64,000 nucleotides of DNA from Onchidella celtica (GCA_963931925.1 OZ007582.1:36081336-36145335); one strand, 5' to 3'. Counted from the first letter of the stretch, positions 32,848-44,156 are shown. Notes: generated from the sequence alone by a model not told the origin. Translations and numbers: made by a program.

Positions 32848-35800
32848 TCACTTTGACTGACAGCTTCTCTCGTGGCTTATTCTACCAATGTTTGACCCGA
32901 GAGTGCGATGGCAGTGATTGCAGGTCAGTCTTTTGGGTTCACTTTGGCGAGTGTTTTCATTCCGCCTCTGTCGTTTTGTCAGGTATGTTTCTTTTGCCTT
33001 GAAGTCTATTGCGAGCGTGCCACTGCGCAATTTTTGTCTCCATCTGCTTCGATCATTTGCAAGGTTCTCCCATTCATTGGGGTCGATGTTGAATGCTTTC
33101 ATCGTGACCTTGCAAGTGTCTTTGAATCGCAGATGTGGCCTACCTCTGGGTCGGTTGCCAGTAGCAAGTTCCCCGTAGAGAATTTGTCTGGGGATGCGAT
33201 CATTTTCCATACGGTGGAGATGTCCAAGCCACCGCAGTCTTTTTTTGCCTAGGAGAGCCTGAGTTGATGGAATGTTGGCTCGGCTCAGAACTTCGATATT
33301 TGAGATCCTGTCTTGCCACTTGATCTTGAGAATTTTGCGTAGGCAGCGCAGGTGGAAGGAGTTGAGGGATCTTTCATGTTTGGAGCAGGTGGTCCATGTC
33401 TCTGAGCCATACAGCAGGGTGCTTAGGACACAAGTTTGGTACACAAGTACCTTTGTTTTGATGGTCAGCTTGCTATTGTTCCACACCCTTTTTGAGAGTT
33501 TGCCAAAAGCTGTGGCCGCCTTTCCTATTCTGGCATTTATTTCAGTTGTTATGTCTGTGCTACCACTGATGGTTGAGCCTAGGTAGCAGAATTTTCCCAC
33601 TTGCTCCAGAGGAGAGCCATTCAGCATGATTGGGTTGGGGTTTCTCAAGCCTTGTGTCAAAACTACAGTTTTTGAGACACTGATCCTTAGCATGAATTTG
33701 TCACAGGCTTTGGCAAGGCTATTGATGAGAGCCTGGAGCGTGGTTTCATCGTGGGCCACGATTGCAGCATCATCTGCGAAGAGGAGCTCTTGTAACATAA
33801 TATGCTCTGTACGAGATTTTGCTTTTAGTCTGGCAACATTAAAAATGGAGCCGTCCACTCTGGTGTTAATAAGTACTCCACCTGAACATTGACCAGAGGC
33901 ATTCTTGAGTAGGGCTGCAAAATATATACCAAATAAGGTAGGAGCAAGAACACATCCCTGCTTCACACCGCTGTTTACAGCAAATGAATTGGATGTGCAG
34001 CCTTCAAAGTTGACACATGCCCTCATGTCAGTGTGGAAGGATGCAATAAGTTTTAGCAATGTTGGTGGACAGCCTATGGATTTAAGGACTGCATACAGGC
34101 CAGATCGGCTTACGGTGTCGAAAGCCTTTGTTAGGTCCACAAAGCATGTTATAAGCGGCCTGTTTTGTTCTTTACATTTTTCTTGGATTTGCCGAAGTGC
34201 AAATATCATGTCAATAGTTGATCGTTTGCTTCGAAAGCCACATTGTGTTTCTGGTAAGACTTTTTCCGCCAGTTGTTGAAGGCGGCAGAGGATGACGCGA
34301 GCAAAAGCCTTTCCAGTAATGCTGAGGAGGGATATGCCTCGATAGTTGTTGCAGTCGCCTTTGTCTCCTTTGTTCTTGTAAAGTGTGACAATTTTGGCGT
34401 CTCTCATATCATGTGGTATCACGCCTTCTTTCCAACACTGCAGTAACAGATTATACAGGTGTGGTAATAGTGGGCCTTTTAGGTCTTTTAATACCTCTGC
34501 AGGAATGTTGTCACTTCCTGTGGCTTTTCCAGCAGACAGGTGGTCGATTGCATTGGAAAGCTCGACTAAGGAAGGTTCAGCGTCAAGTTCGGCCATTATT
34601 GGCAGTTTTTGGAGGTGTTCCTCAAAATCTGGTGGAATATTTTTCTCAGTTGAATACAACAGAGAGTAATGCTCTACCCACCTATTCAGTTCTTCATTTT
34701 TATCTGTGATGGGTTCACCATTTACAGACTTAAGTGGGGCGCTTTTGGTGATGATTGGCCCAAGAGCTACTTTCATCTGACTAAAGGCGGTTTTCATATC
34801 TCCCTTTTCATTTGCCTCTTGTATGCTGTTACACAAGTCTGTCCAGTATTTGTTGGCGCAACGTCTTACCTCCAGCTGAAGTTTAGCTTTTGCATTTTTC
34901 AAACAAGTTTTTGTACTCTGATTGCAATTTTCGTTATACTCATTGAAAGCAGATTTCTTTTGCTCAATGAGAGGTAGGAGAATTTCGCTGTTCTGGGCTA
35001 CCCAGTCGTTGTTTGAAACTTTATGCTGTCCAAAAGACTTGATGGCACAGTCATGAATTTTTGAACTGAGAGTGTTCCATGTTTCATCTACCGAGTCACA
35101 TTGGGTGACATTATCCATGCTTTCAGCAAATAACTTTTCAAATGACTTTCTATTTGATTCATCTCTGACTGCTGTTACATTGATCTTAGGGATTGAAGGG
35201 GCTTTTGATCTGTATATTTTCTTGGCCGAAATTTTGATTTTGCTGACTACCAGTGCATGGTCGGTGTCACAGTCAGCACTGTGGAGGGAACGAGTTATTT
35301 TTATACAGCCCAAACTCTTCCTCCTTGAGAGAATAAGATCTAATTGATGCCAATGGCCAGACCTGGGATGGCGCCATGATGTTCTTTGGCATCTCTTAAG
35401 GTCAAAGTACGTGTTTGTAACACATAATGAGTTTACGGAGCATAGCTCCAGAAGGCGCTGCCCGTTTTCGTTGATGTTGCCAATGCCGAAGTGCCCAATG
35501 CACTTTGGCCATGCGGAGTGATCTGCTCCCACTCGAGCGTTAAAGTCACCCAGAATTAGCAGGCCTTCGGTGAGAGGGATGTTGTGGAGAGTCCTCTGCA
35601 ATGCCTCGTAGAAAATGTCTTTGGTTTCGTCAGAGGAGGTAAGTGTTGGGGCATAGACACAGATAATGTTGGTAAAACCAGACCGGGTGTTCAGTCTGAG
35701 TGTCATGATGCGTTCTGACACTCCAATTGGAGTTGCGATCGAATTGATAAGGGAGTTTTTTACGGCGAAGCCCACGCCGTGGATTCTCGGCTGTTCGCTG

Positions 35801-36063
35801 CTAAGGCCCTGCCAGAAGAAGGTGTAGTTTTCTTCTTTGACTGACCCGGAGTCGGGAAGTCGAGTTTCTTGAAGGGCAGCGATGTCGATGTTTAGTAGCT
35901 GAAGTTCTCGATCAATAATTTGGGATTTCCTGATGGAGTCAATATCAGTGAGATCTTGCTGTTGCAAGCCTGGGCGCATTGTTCTGACGTTCCAGGTACC
36001 AAGTTTTAGTATTTTTCTGTTTTTGCCAGGTGCACACTTTACGTCAGCTTTTTGACTTTTGGT
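32848..36063 (-). CDS. LINE polyprotein: APE endonuclease, reverse transcriptase, C2HC finger
   Basis: Copies the element by nicking target DNA and reverse transcribing its own RNA at the nick. The first ATG of the uninterrupted frame is at 35979 (1043 codons), but the frame stays open to 36063 and the extra residues hold the canonical GTWNVRT endonuclease start, so the ATG falls inside that motif and translation probably begins upstream or by another mechanism. Numbered from that Met: LQET 37-40, GDFNARV 144-150, DTDH 238-241 (endonuclease); GSDNIPAEVL 488-497, NYRGISLL 545-552, FVDLTKAFD 613-621, GVKQG 671-675, FADD 734-737 (reverse transcriptase, catalytic Asp residues kept); LLYGSETW 855-862; and a C-terminal C-x2-C-x12-H-x3-C finger at 1020-1040. 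No stop or frameshift interrupts it, so it may be recently active. Confidence 0.93.
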   Translation of the reverse strand, partial: TKSQKADVKCAPGKNRKILKLGTWNVRTMRPGLQQQDLTDIDSIRKSQIIDRELQLLNIDIAALQETRLPDSGSVKEENYTFFWQGLSSEQPRIHGVGFAVKNSLINSIATPIGVSERIMTLRLNTRSGFTNIICVYAPTLTSSDETKDIFYEALQRTLHNIPLTEGLLILGDFNARVGADHSAWPKCIGHFGIGNINENGQRLLELCSVNSLCVTNTYFDLKRCQRTSWRHPRSGHWHQLDLILSRRKSLGCIKITRSLHSADCDTDHALVVSKIKISAKKIYRSKAPSIPKINVTAVRDESNRKSFEKLFAESMDNVTQCDSVDETWNTLSSKIHDCAIKSFGQHKVSNNDWVAQNSEILLPLIEQKKSAFNEYNENCNQSTKTCLKNAKAKLQLEVRRCANKYWTDLCNSIQEANEKGDMKTAFSQMKVALGPIITKSAPLKSVNGEPITDKNEELNRWVEHYSLLYSTEKNIPPDFEEHLQKLPIMAELDAEPSLVELSNAIDHLSAGKATGSDNIPAEVLKDLKGPLLPHLYNLLLQCWKEGVIPHDMRDAKIVTLYKNKGDKGDCNNYRGISLLSITGKAFARVILCRLQQLAEKVLPETQCGFRSKRSTIDMIFALRQIQEKCKEQNRPLITCFVDLTKAFDTVSRSGLYAVLKSIGCPPTLLKLIASFHTDMRACVNFEGCTSNSFAVNSGVKQGCVLAPTLFGIYFAALLKNASGQCSGGVLINTRVDGSIFNVARLKAKSRTEHIMLQELLFADDAAIVAHDETTLQALINSLAKACDKFMLRISVSKTVVLTQGLRNPNPIMLNGSPLEQVGKFCYLGSTISGSTDITTEINARIGKAATAFGKLSKRVWNNSKLTIKTKVLVYQTCVLSTLLYGSETWTTCSKHERSLNSFHLRCLRKILKIKWQDRISNIEVLSRANIPSTQALLGKKRLRWLGHLHRMENDRIPRQILYGELATGNRPRGRPHLRFKDTCKVTMKAFNIDPNEWENLANDRSRWRQKLRSGTLAIDFKAKETYLTKRQRRNENTRQSEPKRLTCNHCHRTLGSNIGRISHERSCQSK

Positions 36064-36513
36064 CTAGCTCCAACCACCTTATGAAGCAGGCTGACGTGGC
36101 GGAACAACACCCAACTGCCTGGGGGCTGCCCAGGTTACGGCGGGCGGTAGTTGATCAATGCAGCTGAAAAGCCGCTCCCACCGACAGAGGGGACCCCTGG
36201 CGCTCATCCGTATGCCAAATGGATTGAGCTTATCACCGGTAACTGCCACCTCCCGTGTTGTGCCCATCCGTAACGGATGGCTGGAGTGTCCTCTCCAAAT
36301 CGGAAATGGGTGGGCTTATAGAGGAGAGACAGACGCTTGCCAAGCCCGAGCAAACGCCTCCTCGTTTTGCTGCCTTGCCTGGGCTATTTTTAAGAGATGG
36401 TGCTTTGCCCAGAGGCACCACCCCTCTCTCTGCCATTCTAGTTAAACCCAAGGGAGAGACCAGGTCAATACATTTGGAACTAGTCCGGCTGCAGGAGATG
36501 CTGGAAGCCAGTT
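36064..36513 (-). other. 5' region of the LINE with small frames
   Basis: This GC-richer 450 bp lies between the target duplication and the main frame. Small minus-strand frames occur: 36233-36436, from MAERGVVPLGKA to NTGGGSYR, and 36079-36267, MGTTREVAVTGDK onward. They may form a leader frame or be part of an untranslated promoter region, since elements of this kind carry an internal 5' promoter. No known domain. Confidence 0.5.
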
Positions 36514-36569
36514 TGACTACATTAAACAAGCATATATTATTAATGTTTACAAAAGTTATTTCTACCTAC

Positions 36570-37037
36570 CAGTACTTTAGTTCACATCCTCTCAAGGCCT
36601 AGATCCACAACCAGGCTCAGTTCCAAAGGATATTTGTTGCTTACTATCAACATTGATGACAACGACGCTTTGCAAGTCATTTTGTTGTGTATGACACTGC
36701 AGTTCCAAATGATATTTGTTGCTAACTATCAAAATTGATGACAACGATGCTGCGCAAATTATTTTGTGGTGTATGTCATTGCAGTTCCAAGTGACATTTG
36801 TTGCTGACAGTCAAAACTGACAACGATGCCGTGAAAGACACTTTGTGGTGTGTGTCAGTGCAGCTCCAAGTGTCGAGGGTTGATTCAGCAATCATATTCT
36901 ACACACTGCCTTAAAGACTGAGGTGTGACAGGTAAGTCTATGCAGGAACATGAACAGGTTTGTGATTCACAATATGATGGTCAGTACTATAGAAGTGATG
37001 TTTCTGCTTCACATGTGAGCTGATGAGAGGCTGTTGT
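36570..37037 (-). other. Predicted exon beta_B (468 bp)
   Basis: On the minus strand the acceptor TTCCTTCATTGCAG ends at 37038 and the donor GTAGGTAG starts at 36569. It contains about three to four units of the 80 bp minisatellite (36615-36870) between a conserved 5' block (CTCATCAGCTCACATGTG) and a conserved 3' block (GTGGATCTAGGC...TACTG). No long frame. Confidence 0.55.
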
Positions 37038-37417
37038 CTGCAATGAAGGAAAGTGAGATAAATCAATTAGAAGCTGAATAGAAATATATCTCGACAAACA
37101 TTAAATTCCTCCAGCAAATAAAAGGCATTACATATTTCAACATGGTTTCACTCATTACTGAAGAAATAGATTTCCTGGATCATGGGGTTTGGCATGTTAT
37201 ATCAGGTTAAGAAAGCACATATAATTACATGTAAGCACACTTCAATTCACTGTATAACAGAGACAAAGGTATGACCACACAATATTCAAACTCCCAGCAG
37301 TAGATTTCCTTTCTAAGCATCACATACACTGTAATACGACATATTTCGGGCTGTTTTATGACAGTGTAAAGTCAAAGTCATACAACCTTATGTAGGAAAT
37401 CACAATACATTACCCAC

Positions 37418-37633
37418 CTCTCAATGCTTTGGCTCACAGCCTTTGAACACAGATAATTACAGTCATGCTCCATGGAACTGTAATGATGACTATGCTGTAC
37501 CAGCCATTTGTGGTGAGGTGACTGTCGTGTGACTATTGGCCAATTCTACTGGACAGTCTGGTAATGCTAACAAATTGGGCATGGAAACTTGAGAACCAAA
37601 TGATTGGACTTCAACCATTAATTGTTCTGTATT
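37418..37633 (-). other. Predicted exon alpha_B (216 bp)
   Basis: On the minus strand the acceptor TTTCATTTCAG ends at 37634 and the donor GTGGGT starts at 37417. Its sequence and length match alpha_C. The frame beginning NTEQLMVEVQSFGSQVSMPN stops at MAGTA, well before the donor. Confidence 0.58.
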
Positions 37634-38415
37634 CTGAAATGAAAAATTACATTCTTGTAAACATCCTGATATGTCAAGAACAGACAAGATATAAAACTAA
37701 TTTTTTTGTCTTCTGTTTACTGATCAAGGACAGTTCACTGCAAAATTGTCCAGAAATAACAGAAGAGATTCATTATCTTAAAACACCTTAAGTTCTGTCA
37801 AAATTCATATAGCTGAATGTTTGTCTAAGATTTCAGGACAAGCACATTGGCACACAAAGAAAGATTATATACATGTGGAAGCTACGGATGTGAAAAAAAA
37901 AGTTCTAACATGATCCACAAGGAAATGTAACAGTGCCCAAGTACAAAATGGCTTCAGTGACAGCAAAGGTCAAACTGTGACCAAAAAAAAAACAACATAT
38001 GTGTCATACTGATTTCCACATGACATGGCTATGTCCAATGTCCACAAAAACAGATGTAATATTATACACTTGTAAGTTATGACTGAATAAAAATTATCAG
38101 ATGTGGCCTTTTTTCCACTCAAACACTGTCAGTCAGAATGGTAAATTAGTGTGGCTGTACATCTATGGCCAATGTAAAATATAAAAGTCTATCCAATAAT
38201 GTATCACAAAATGTTCCTATCCCTAATCCTGTCTATCCCAGTCCTGGTTAACCATTACCCTTTGAACCAGAAAACAAAAAAAAAAACTGCGAAGAACTGC
38301 AAGAGTTCCAAGTGGTCAGGACTTATGGAGCTCCTTCCAATGTATCAAATGTGATTACATTAAACAAATGGCCAAACGTATACAATATGTATATACTAAA
38401 GTGATTTCTACCTAC

Positions 38416-38962
38416 CAGTACTTTGGTTTACATTCTCGTGATGCCTAGATCCACAGCCAGACTCAGTTGCAAATGATGTTTGTTGCTGACTATCAAAATT
38501 GATGACAATGATGCTGTGCAAGTCATTTTGTGACGTGTCTCATTGCAGTTTCAAGTTAGATTTGTTGCTAACTACCAAAATTGACGACAGCAATGTTGTG
38601 CCAACCATTTTATTGTGTGCGTCCTTGCAGTTTCAAGTGTAAATGTTGCTGACTATCAAAACTGATGACAATGATGCTGTGCAAGTCTTTTTGTGGTGTG
38701 GCTCATTGCAGTTCCAAGTGACTGTTGCCAACTGTCAAAACTGATAACGATGCCGTGGAAGACATTTTCTGTTGTGTGTATTTGCAACTCCAAGTGTCGA
38801 GGGTTAATTCAGCAATCATATTCTACACACTGTCTAAAGACTCTGAGGTGTGACAAGTAAGTCTATGTAGGATCATGAACAGGCTTGGGATTCACTGTAT
38901 GATGTTCAGTACTATAGAAGTGATGTTTCTGGTTCACATGTGAGCTGATGAGAGGCTGTTGA
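38416..38962 (-). other. Predicted exon beta_C (547 bp)
   Basis: On the minus strand the acceptor CCTTTATTGCAG ends at 38963 and the donor GTAGGTAG starts at 38415. It aligns with beta_B but has about one extra minisatellite unit (38445-38795). Confidence 0.55.
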
Positions 38963-39362
38963 CTGCAATAAAGGAAAGTGAGAAAACTCAATTAGAAACT
39001 GAATAAAATATATCGACCTAAACACTAAAATTCCTCTGACAAATCAATATCATTACATATTATTTCAACATGATTTCACTTATTATTGAAGAAATAATTT
39101 CCTGGATCATGGGGTTTGGCATGTTATATCAGCTTAAGAAAGCACAAAGAGTAGTTAGCCTACACGTTAGCACATTTTGATTCATTGTAAAACAGACAAA
39201 GGTATGACTACACAATATTCGGACTGAGCAGTAGATTTCTTTTCTAAGCTTCACATACACTAACATGACATATTTCGGGCTGTTTTATGACGGTGTAAAG
39301 TCAAAAGTTACAACCTTATGTAGGAAATCACAATACATTAAAAATGGCATATAGATACCCAC

Positions 39363-39578
39363 CACTCAATACTTTGGCTCAAAGCCTTTGAACACAGATA
39401 ATTACAGTCATGCTCCATGGAACTGTAATGATGACTATGCTGTACCAGCCATTTGTGGTGAGGTGACTGTCGTGTGACTATTGGCCAATTCTACTGGACA
39501 GTCTGGTAATGCTAACAAATTGGGCATGGAAACTTGAGAACCAAATGATTGGACTTCAACCATTAATTGTTCTGTATT
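39363..39578 (-). other. Predicted exon alpha_C (216 bp)
   Basis: On the minus strand the acceptor TTTCATTTCAG ends at 39579 and the donor GTGGGT starts at 39362. It is nearly identical to alpha_B, 1945 bases away, including the early stop. Confidence 0.58.
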
Positions 39579-40793
39579 CTGAAATGAAAAATTACATTCT
39601 TGTAAACATCCTGATATGTCAAGAACAGACAAGATATAAAACTAATTTTTTTGTCTTCTGTTTACTGATCAAGGACAGTTCACTGCAAAATTGTCCAGAA
39701 ATAACAGAAGAGATTCATTATCTTAAAACACCTTAAGTTCTGTCAAAATTCATATAGCTGAATGTTTGTCTAAGATTTCAGGACAAGCACATTGGCACAC
39801 AAAGAAAGATTATATACATGTGGAAGCTACGGATGTGAAAAAAAAAGTTCTAACATGATCTACAAGGAAATGTAACAGTGCCCAAGTACAAAATGGCTTC
39901 AGTGACAGCAGAGGTCAAACTGACAAAAAAAAAAAAAGCAACATATCGATGGTGCTGTACTCTACCGTGTAACTGGTTTTGGGATTGTTTTCCAGGAGAC
40001 GAAATAACATTTTTTAGCGAGTTTTTTTATACAGGTCTATATCGTTTTGGTCGTATTAATCAAACAAAATGTGTCTTTCTGTCATAATAAATATTTTTTT
40101 TTTAAAATGCAGGACTTTAAGCCGGTTAATCCTGTTACGCGGTTATCACACAACGTATTGTCGGGCACTTACGCAGTTAGAGATACGCACGACAAAATTC
40201 CACCACAAATCAGTTGCACGATTAGAACAGCCACATACACGGTTAGAATTGTAACTATTGAAGGCTTCGAAGCTCAATTTTGCTATTTATAGTGCGTGTA
40301 GACTTCCCATTTGAATAGGGAAACCCGGAAAGGCGTGGTGACTATTTTTAGCTAAAAAAAATCAAAGTTGGTCAATTTTTTCCAGTTACACGGTTAGAGC
40401 ACAACACCATTGATAAGTGTCATTGATTTCCACATATGGTTATGCCCAATGTCCACAAAAACAGATGTAATATTATACACAAGTTATGACTGTATAAAAA
40501 TTATCAGATATGACCCTTCTTCCACTCAAACACTGTCAGTCAGAGTGGTTAATTACTATGGCTGTACATCCATGGCCAATGTAAAATATAAAAGTTTATC
40601 CAGTAATGTATCAAAAAATGTTCCTAACCCTAATCCTGTCTATCCCAGTCCTGGTTAAGCATTACCCTTTCAAACACAAAACAAAAAAACTGAAGAACTG
40701 CAAGAGTTCCAAGTGGTCATGACTTATGGAGCTCTTTCCAATGTATCAAATGTGATTACATTAAGCAAGCATACAAAAGTGATTTCTACCTAC

Positions 40794-42293
40794 CAGTACT
40801 TTAGTTTACATTCTCACGATGCCTAGATCCACAGCCAGACTCAGCTCCATAAGGTGTTTGTTGCTGACTATCAAAACTGATGACAATGATGCTGTGCAAG
40901 TCTTTTTGTGGTGTGGGTCATTGCAGTTCAAGTGACGTTTGTTGACTACTAGTATCAAAATTGATGGCAACAAAGCTGTGCAAGTCATTTTGTGGTGTGT
41001 GTCCTCGCAGTTTCAAGTGATAAATGTTGCTGGCTGCCAGAACTGATAATGACAATGCTGTGCAAGTCTGTCTGTGGTGTTGATAATTGCAGTTCAAGTG
41101 ACATTTGTTACTGACTATCAAAATTGATGACAACGATGTTATACAAGTCATTTTGTGGTGTGGGCCATTGCATTTCGAAGTGACCTTTGTTGCTGACTTT
41201 CAAAATTGATGATCATGATACTGTGCCAGTCATTTTGTTGCATGTGTCCTTGCAGACCCTTGTGATAAATGTTGCCGACTGCCCTAACTAACAATAACGA
41301 TGGCCTGCAAGTCATTTTGTCACATGTGTCCTTGCAGTTCCAAGTGATAAATGTTGCTGACTGTCAAAACTGACAATGATGCGCAAGTCATTTTGTGGTG
41401 TGGGTCATTGCAGTTCCAAGCGACGTTTGTTGCTGGCTATCAAAACTGATGACAATGATGCTGTGCAAGTCATTTTGTGGCCTGGCTCATTGCAGTTCCA
41501 CGCGATAGTTTGTTGCTGACTATCAAAACTGGTGACAACGATGCCGTGCAAGTCCATTTGTGGTGTGTCCCCTTGCAGTTCCAAGTGATAAATGTTGCTC
41601 ACTGTCAAAACTGATAACGAAGCTGCGCATGTCATTTTGTAGTGTGTGTCATTGCAGTTCCAAGTGATGTTTGTTGCTGACTATGAAAATTGATGACAAC
41701 GATGCTGTGCAAGTCATTCTGTCATGTGCGTCGTTGCAATTCCAAGTGATGTTTGTTGCTGACTATCAGAATTGACAACGATGCTGTGCAAGTCATTCTG
41801 TCATGTGCGTCGTTGCAATTCCAAGTGATATAGGTTGCTGACTATTAAAATTTATGACAACGATGCTCTCCAAATCATTTTGTGCTATGTGTCATTGCAG
41901 TTTTGTTTTAATCATTTTGTGGTGTGTATCATTGCAGTTTTGTTTTAATCATTTTGTGGTGTTTGTCATTGCAGTTTCAAGGAATGTTTGTTGCTGACTA
42001 TCAGAATTGATGACAATGCTGCTGTGCAAGTCATATTGTCATCTGTGTCATTGCAACCCCAAGTGATATTTGTTGTTGACTCAAAATTGATGATAACGAT
42101 GCTGTGCAAGTCATTTTGTGGTGCATGACACTGCACTTCCAGGTGGTGTTTGTTGTTTACTGCTGACTGTCAAATTTGATGATAGCGATGGTGTACCTCC
42201 ACAGTGCAGCTTTTACAACACCTGTTAGATGACAATTTGTCACTGTTTCCCAGCCAGCAAACAGTTGAATTTAAGCCACTGTTTGCTTTGAAT
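40794..42293 (-). other. Predicted alpha/beta fusion exon (1.5 kb) with minisatellite
   Basis: It starts after an alpha-type acceptor (TTTTCATTTCAG, ending at 42294), and its first bases resemble alpha. It then runs through the minisatellite and ends with the beta 3' block and the beta donor GTAGGTAG at 40793. The beta acceptor and the alpha donor are missing, as if the intron between alpha and beta had been lost or bridged by the repeat array. Confidence 0.45.
40835..42200 (-). repeat. 80 bp minisatellite, about 17 units
   Basis: Each unit is 78-82 bases and on the + strand contains TTCCAAGTGAT, TTTGTTGCTGACTATCAAAA, TTGATGACAACGATGCTGTG, CAAGTCATTTTGTGGTG and GTGTCATTGCAG. Unit length drifts, so repetitive frames on the minus strand (for example 40918-41151) change phase and are not genes. 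The same unit appears 3-5 times in beta_B and beta_C and is absent from beta_A. Confidence 0.85.
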
Positions 42294-42300
42294 CTGAAAT

Positions 42301-43449
42301 GAAAAATTGTGAGCTAATAAACCGCATGTCAAAAACTATCAAGAGACATGTATTCAACGAAATGATTTCTTTTTGTTTACAAACCAACTGACGGACTTCT
42401 GAAAGCATTTACGGCAATATTTTCTTACAGTAATTATATTATTCAAAAAGATTATTTCAATCTTTCAACCATGTTGTATTTACTATGTAACAGTACTATC
42501 TATTTGTAGGACACTGTGGAATAAATGACAAAGAGCAAAATAGTCTCTAGTACTAGAAGTAGGAAAATCCTTGAACTGGCAGTTTTGTTGTATAATATCT
42601 TTTCATTATTGTTGTTAAGGTCAATTTAGAGTAAAATACTAAAATATTGCGGATACTTTCTTAGGAAAATTGTCTGGAAATAGATTTATTGCCTGGCAAT
42701 ATGTTCTTAGGTTCACTATCTTTCAACAAATTTGTTAGCTTTACCATTAAATTTATGTTTAAGTATTTGGCTAGATATTTTCTGGACACGCACTTTGGTT
42801 TGAAAGAATTGAAAAAAAGTATGCATGTAAATCATGCTGAAAACACAATCCAAGAGCAAAATTGAACTTTTTCAATTCCAACTCAAAAGTAGTTATACTC
42901 AATAATTATTAAAATGACATCAAGGTGAAAGATCTCTGTGACTTGTATCAACATTTCATTCCAAAGATTTAACACCTCAAAAGTTGCCACTGAAAAAAAA
43001 GCGATTGGATATCCAGAGCACCAAAGGGAAAGGATTGTGTCCTACATCTACCTAAAGAAGCTGTTTTCTCCCCCTCCCTCATCTCTCCCCCCCAAAAAAA
43101 AAAACCCACACTGGCGCTGCACTGTAGTGATGACGTGCCTGCTCCAGTTGTAACTGGGCTGCAATGGCACAAAGGCAAATTTCCCAAATGGGATTAAAGA
43201 GGTGTACAAATACAAATACAAAATATTGAAGACAAATTGTGATTGTATTGATTACCACACTGAGCAGAAGATGTGACCTTTTCCTTTCTCATCCTCAAGT
43301 ACACTTTAATCATAATGTAGCACAATACTACATTACTACATGCCATTGTAAAAACTTCAATTAAGTCAAAGGTTCCTACAGGCAATATAATGTAAAAATA
43401 TGGTGCAGCCATCAAGCCTACATAAAAAAGATAAAGGTAGGCCACTTAC
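42301..43449. other. Predicted intron
   Basis: This AT-rich sequence lies between the right-most predicted exon and the fusion exon. It carries the dispersed 3' tail repeat at 43094-43211 and a CT/poly-A patch at 43060-43105. No gene recognised. Confidence 0.4.
43094..43211 (+). repeat. Dispersed repeat 3' tail, copy 2
   Basis: It matches 24776-24896 from GCTGCACTGT through GGCAAATTTCCCAAATGGGA to the ACAAATACAAA tail, again after a poly-A run. The short variable A-rich tail is typical of retroposed sequences. Confidence 0.55.
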
Positions 43450-43602
43450 ATTTCACTACTCTGGCTCACAGACTTTGTACACTGACATTTACAGTCAGGT
43501 TAAGTGGGAAATAAATGTTTGCTGCTGATTCAGATTGTCACAACTGATGGTACGGTAATGATGCTGTATCACCCAGGGTTTCTGCAACTGCTTCTCTTAT
43601 AT
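43450..43602 (-). other. Predicted exon D (153 bp), most upstream exon seen
   Basis: On the minus strand the acceptor GTTTCATTACAG ends at 43603 and the strong donor GTAAGT starts at 43449. Its last third, CTGAC..TAAATGTCAGTGTACAAAGTCTGTGAGCC, matches the end of the alpha exons, so it is a diverged alpha relative. All three frames contain stops. Confidence 0.5.
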
Positions 43603-44156
43603 CTGTAATGAAACATACACAAATTAATACTTGACAAATGTATGCTAGACATGCAATGCTCTACTAGATCTAGATCTATCATAATGAGTTAATGATTTGT
43701 ACTTGGGTCTAAATTTGAAAATTCAGAAACCATATGTTAAATGTAGGCCTACACTGTATAACTGTAATCTAAACAAAAGTAGTTGGAAAGGAAAGAGGGC
43801 TAAATAAATAATGCCTAGACCCTAGATTAAGTAGGCCTAGATCTAGATCTAGATTGTATCCATCCTGATTTTGAAAATTCAAAAACTTGCAATTGGGGTC
43901 AAGAATGAGAACAGAATTAGAGACAGGGTTAAGGAAAAGAGACGGATAGAATTGCGGGTAAAAAAATCATCCTCTCTTTCTGTAGCTTGATCTGATGGTG
44001 GGGATATAGGCCTACTCATACAGGCTATAATTTATTATAGACTCTATGGAACTCTTCCCGCATGATAGAAATAAGATTGATCAAAGTGGTCGGAATATAG
44101 CCTAGATCTAAATGGAACTCTATAAATTATTCAATTGAATCAATATCATGCTAGAA
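43603..44156. other. Non-coding stretch upstream of exon D
   Basis: AT-rich, with scattered CTAGATCTAGAT words that become dense at 44157. No gene seen. Confidence 0.4.

Larger units (their letters stand above)
32765..36513 (-). mobile_element. Full-length APE-type LINE (RTE-like), 3.75 kb, 11 bp target duplication
   Basis: TGACTACATTA flanks both sides (32754-32764 and 36514-36524). The related sites at about 38352 and 40753 (TGATTACATTAA) lack the element, giving natural empty sites. Reading on the minus strand it has a 450 bp 5' region, one long frame, a 3' hairpin, and an (AT)n tail at 32765-32799. One frame, a short 3' UTR and a microsatellite tail fit RTE-like elements, but the clade is not certain. 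It lies in an intron of the exon-cassette locus, in the same orientation. Confidence 0.92.

Noticed and set aside
32908..33892. Several plus-strand frames of 86-124 codons
   Set aside because: Antisense shadows of the LINE reverse transcriptase.
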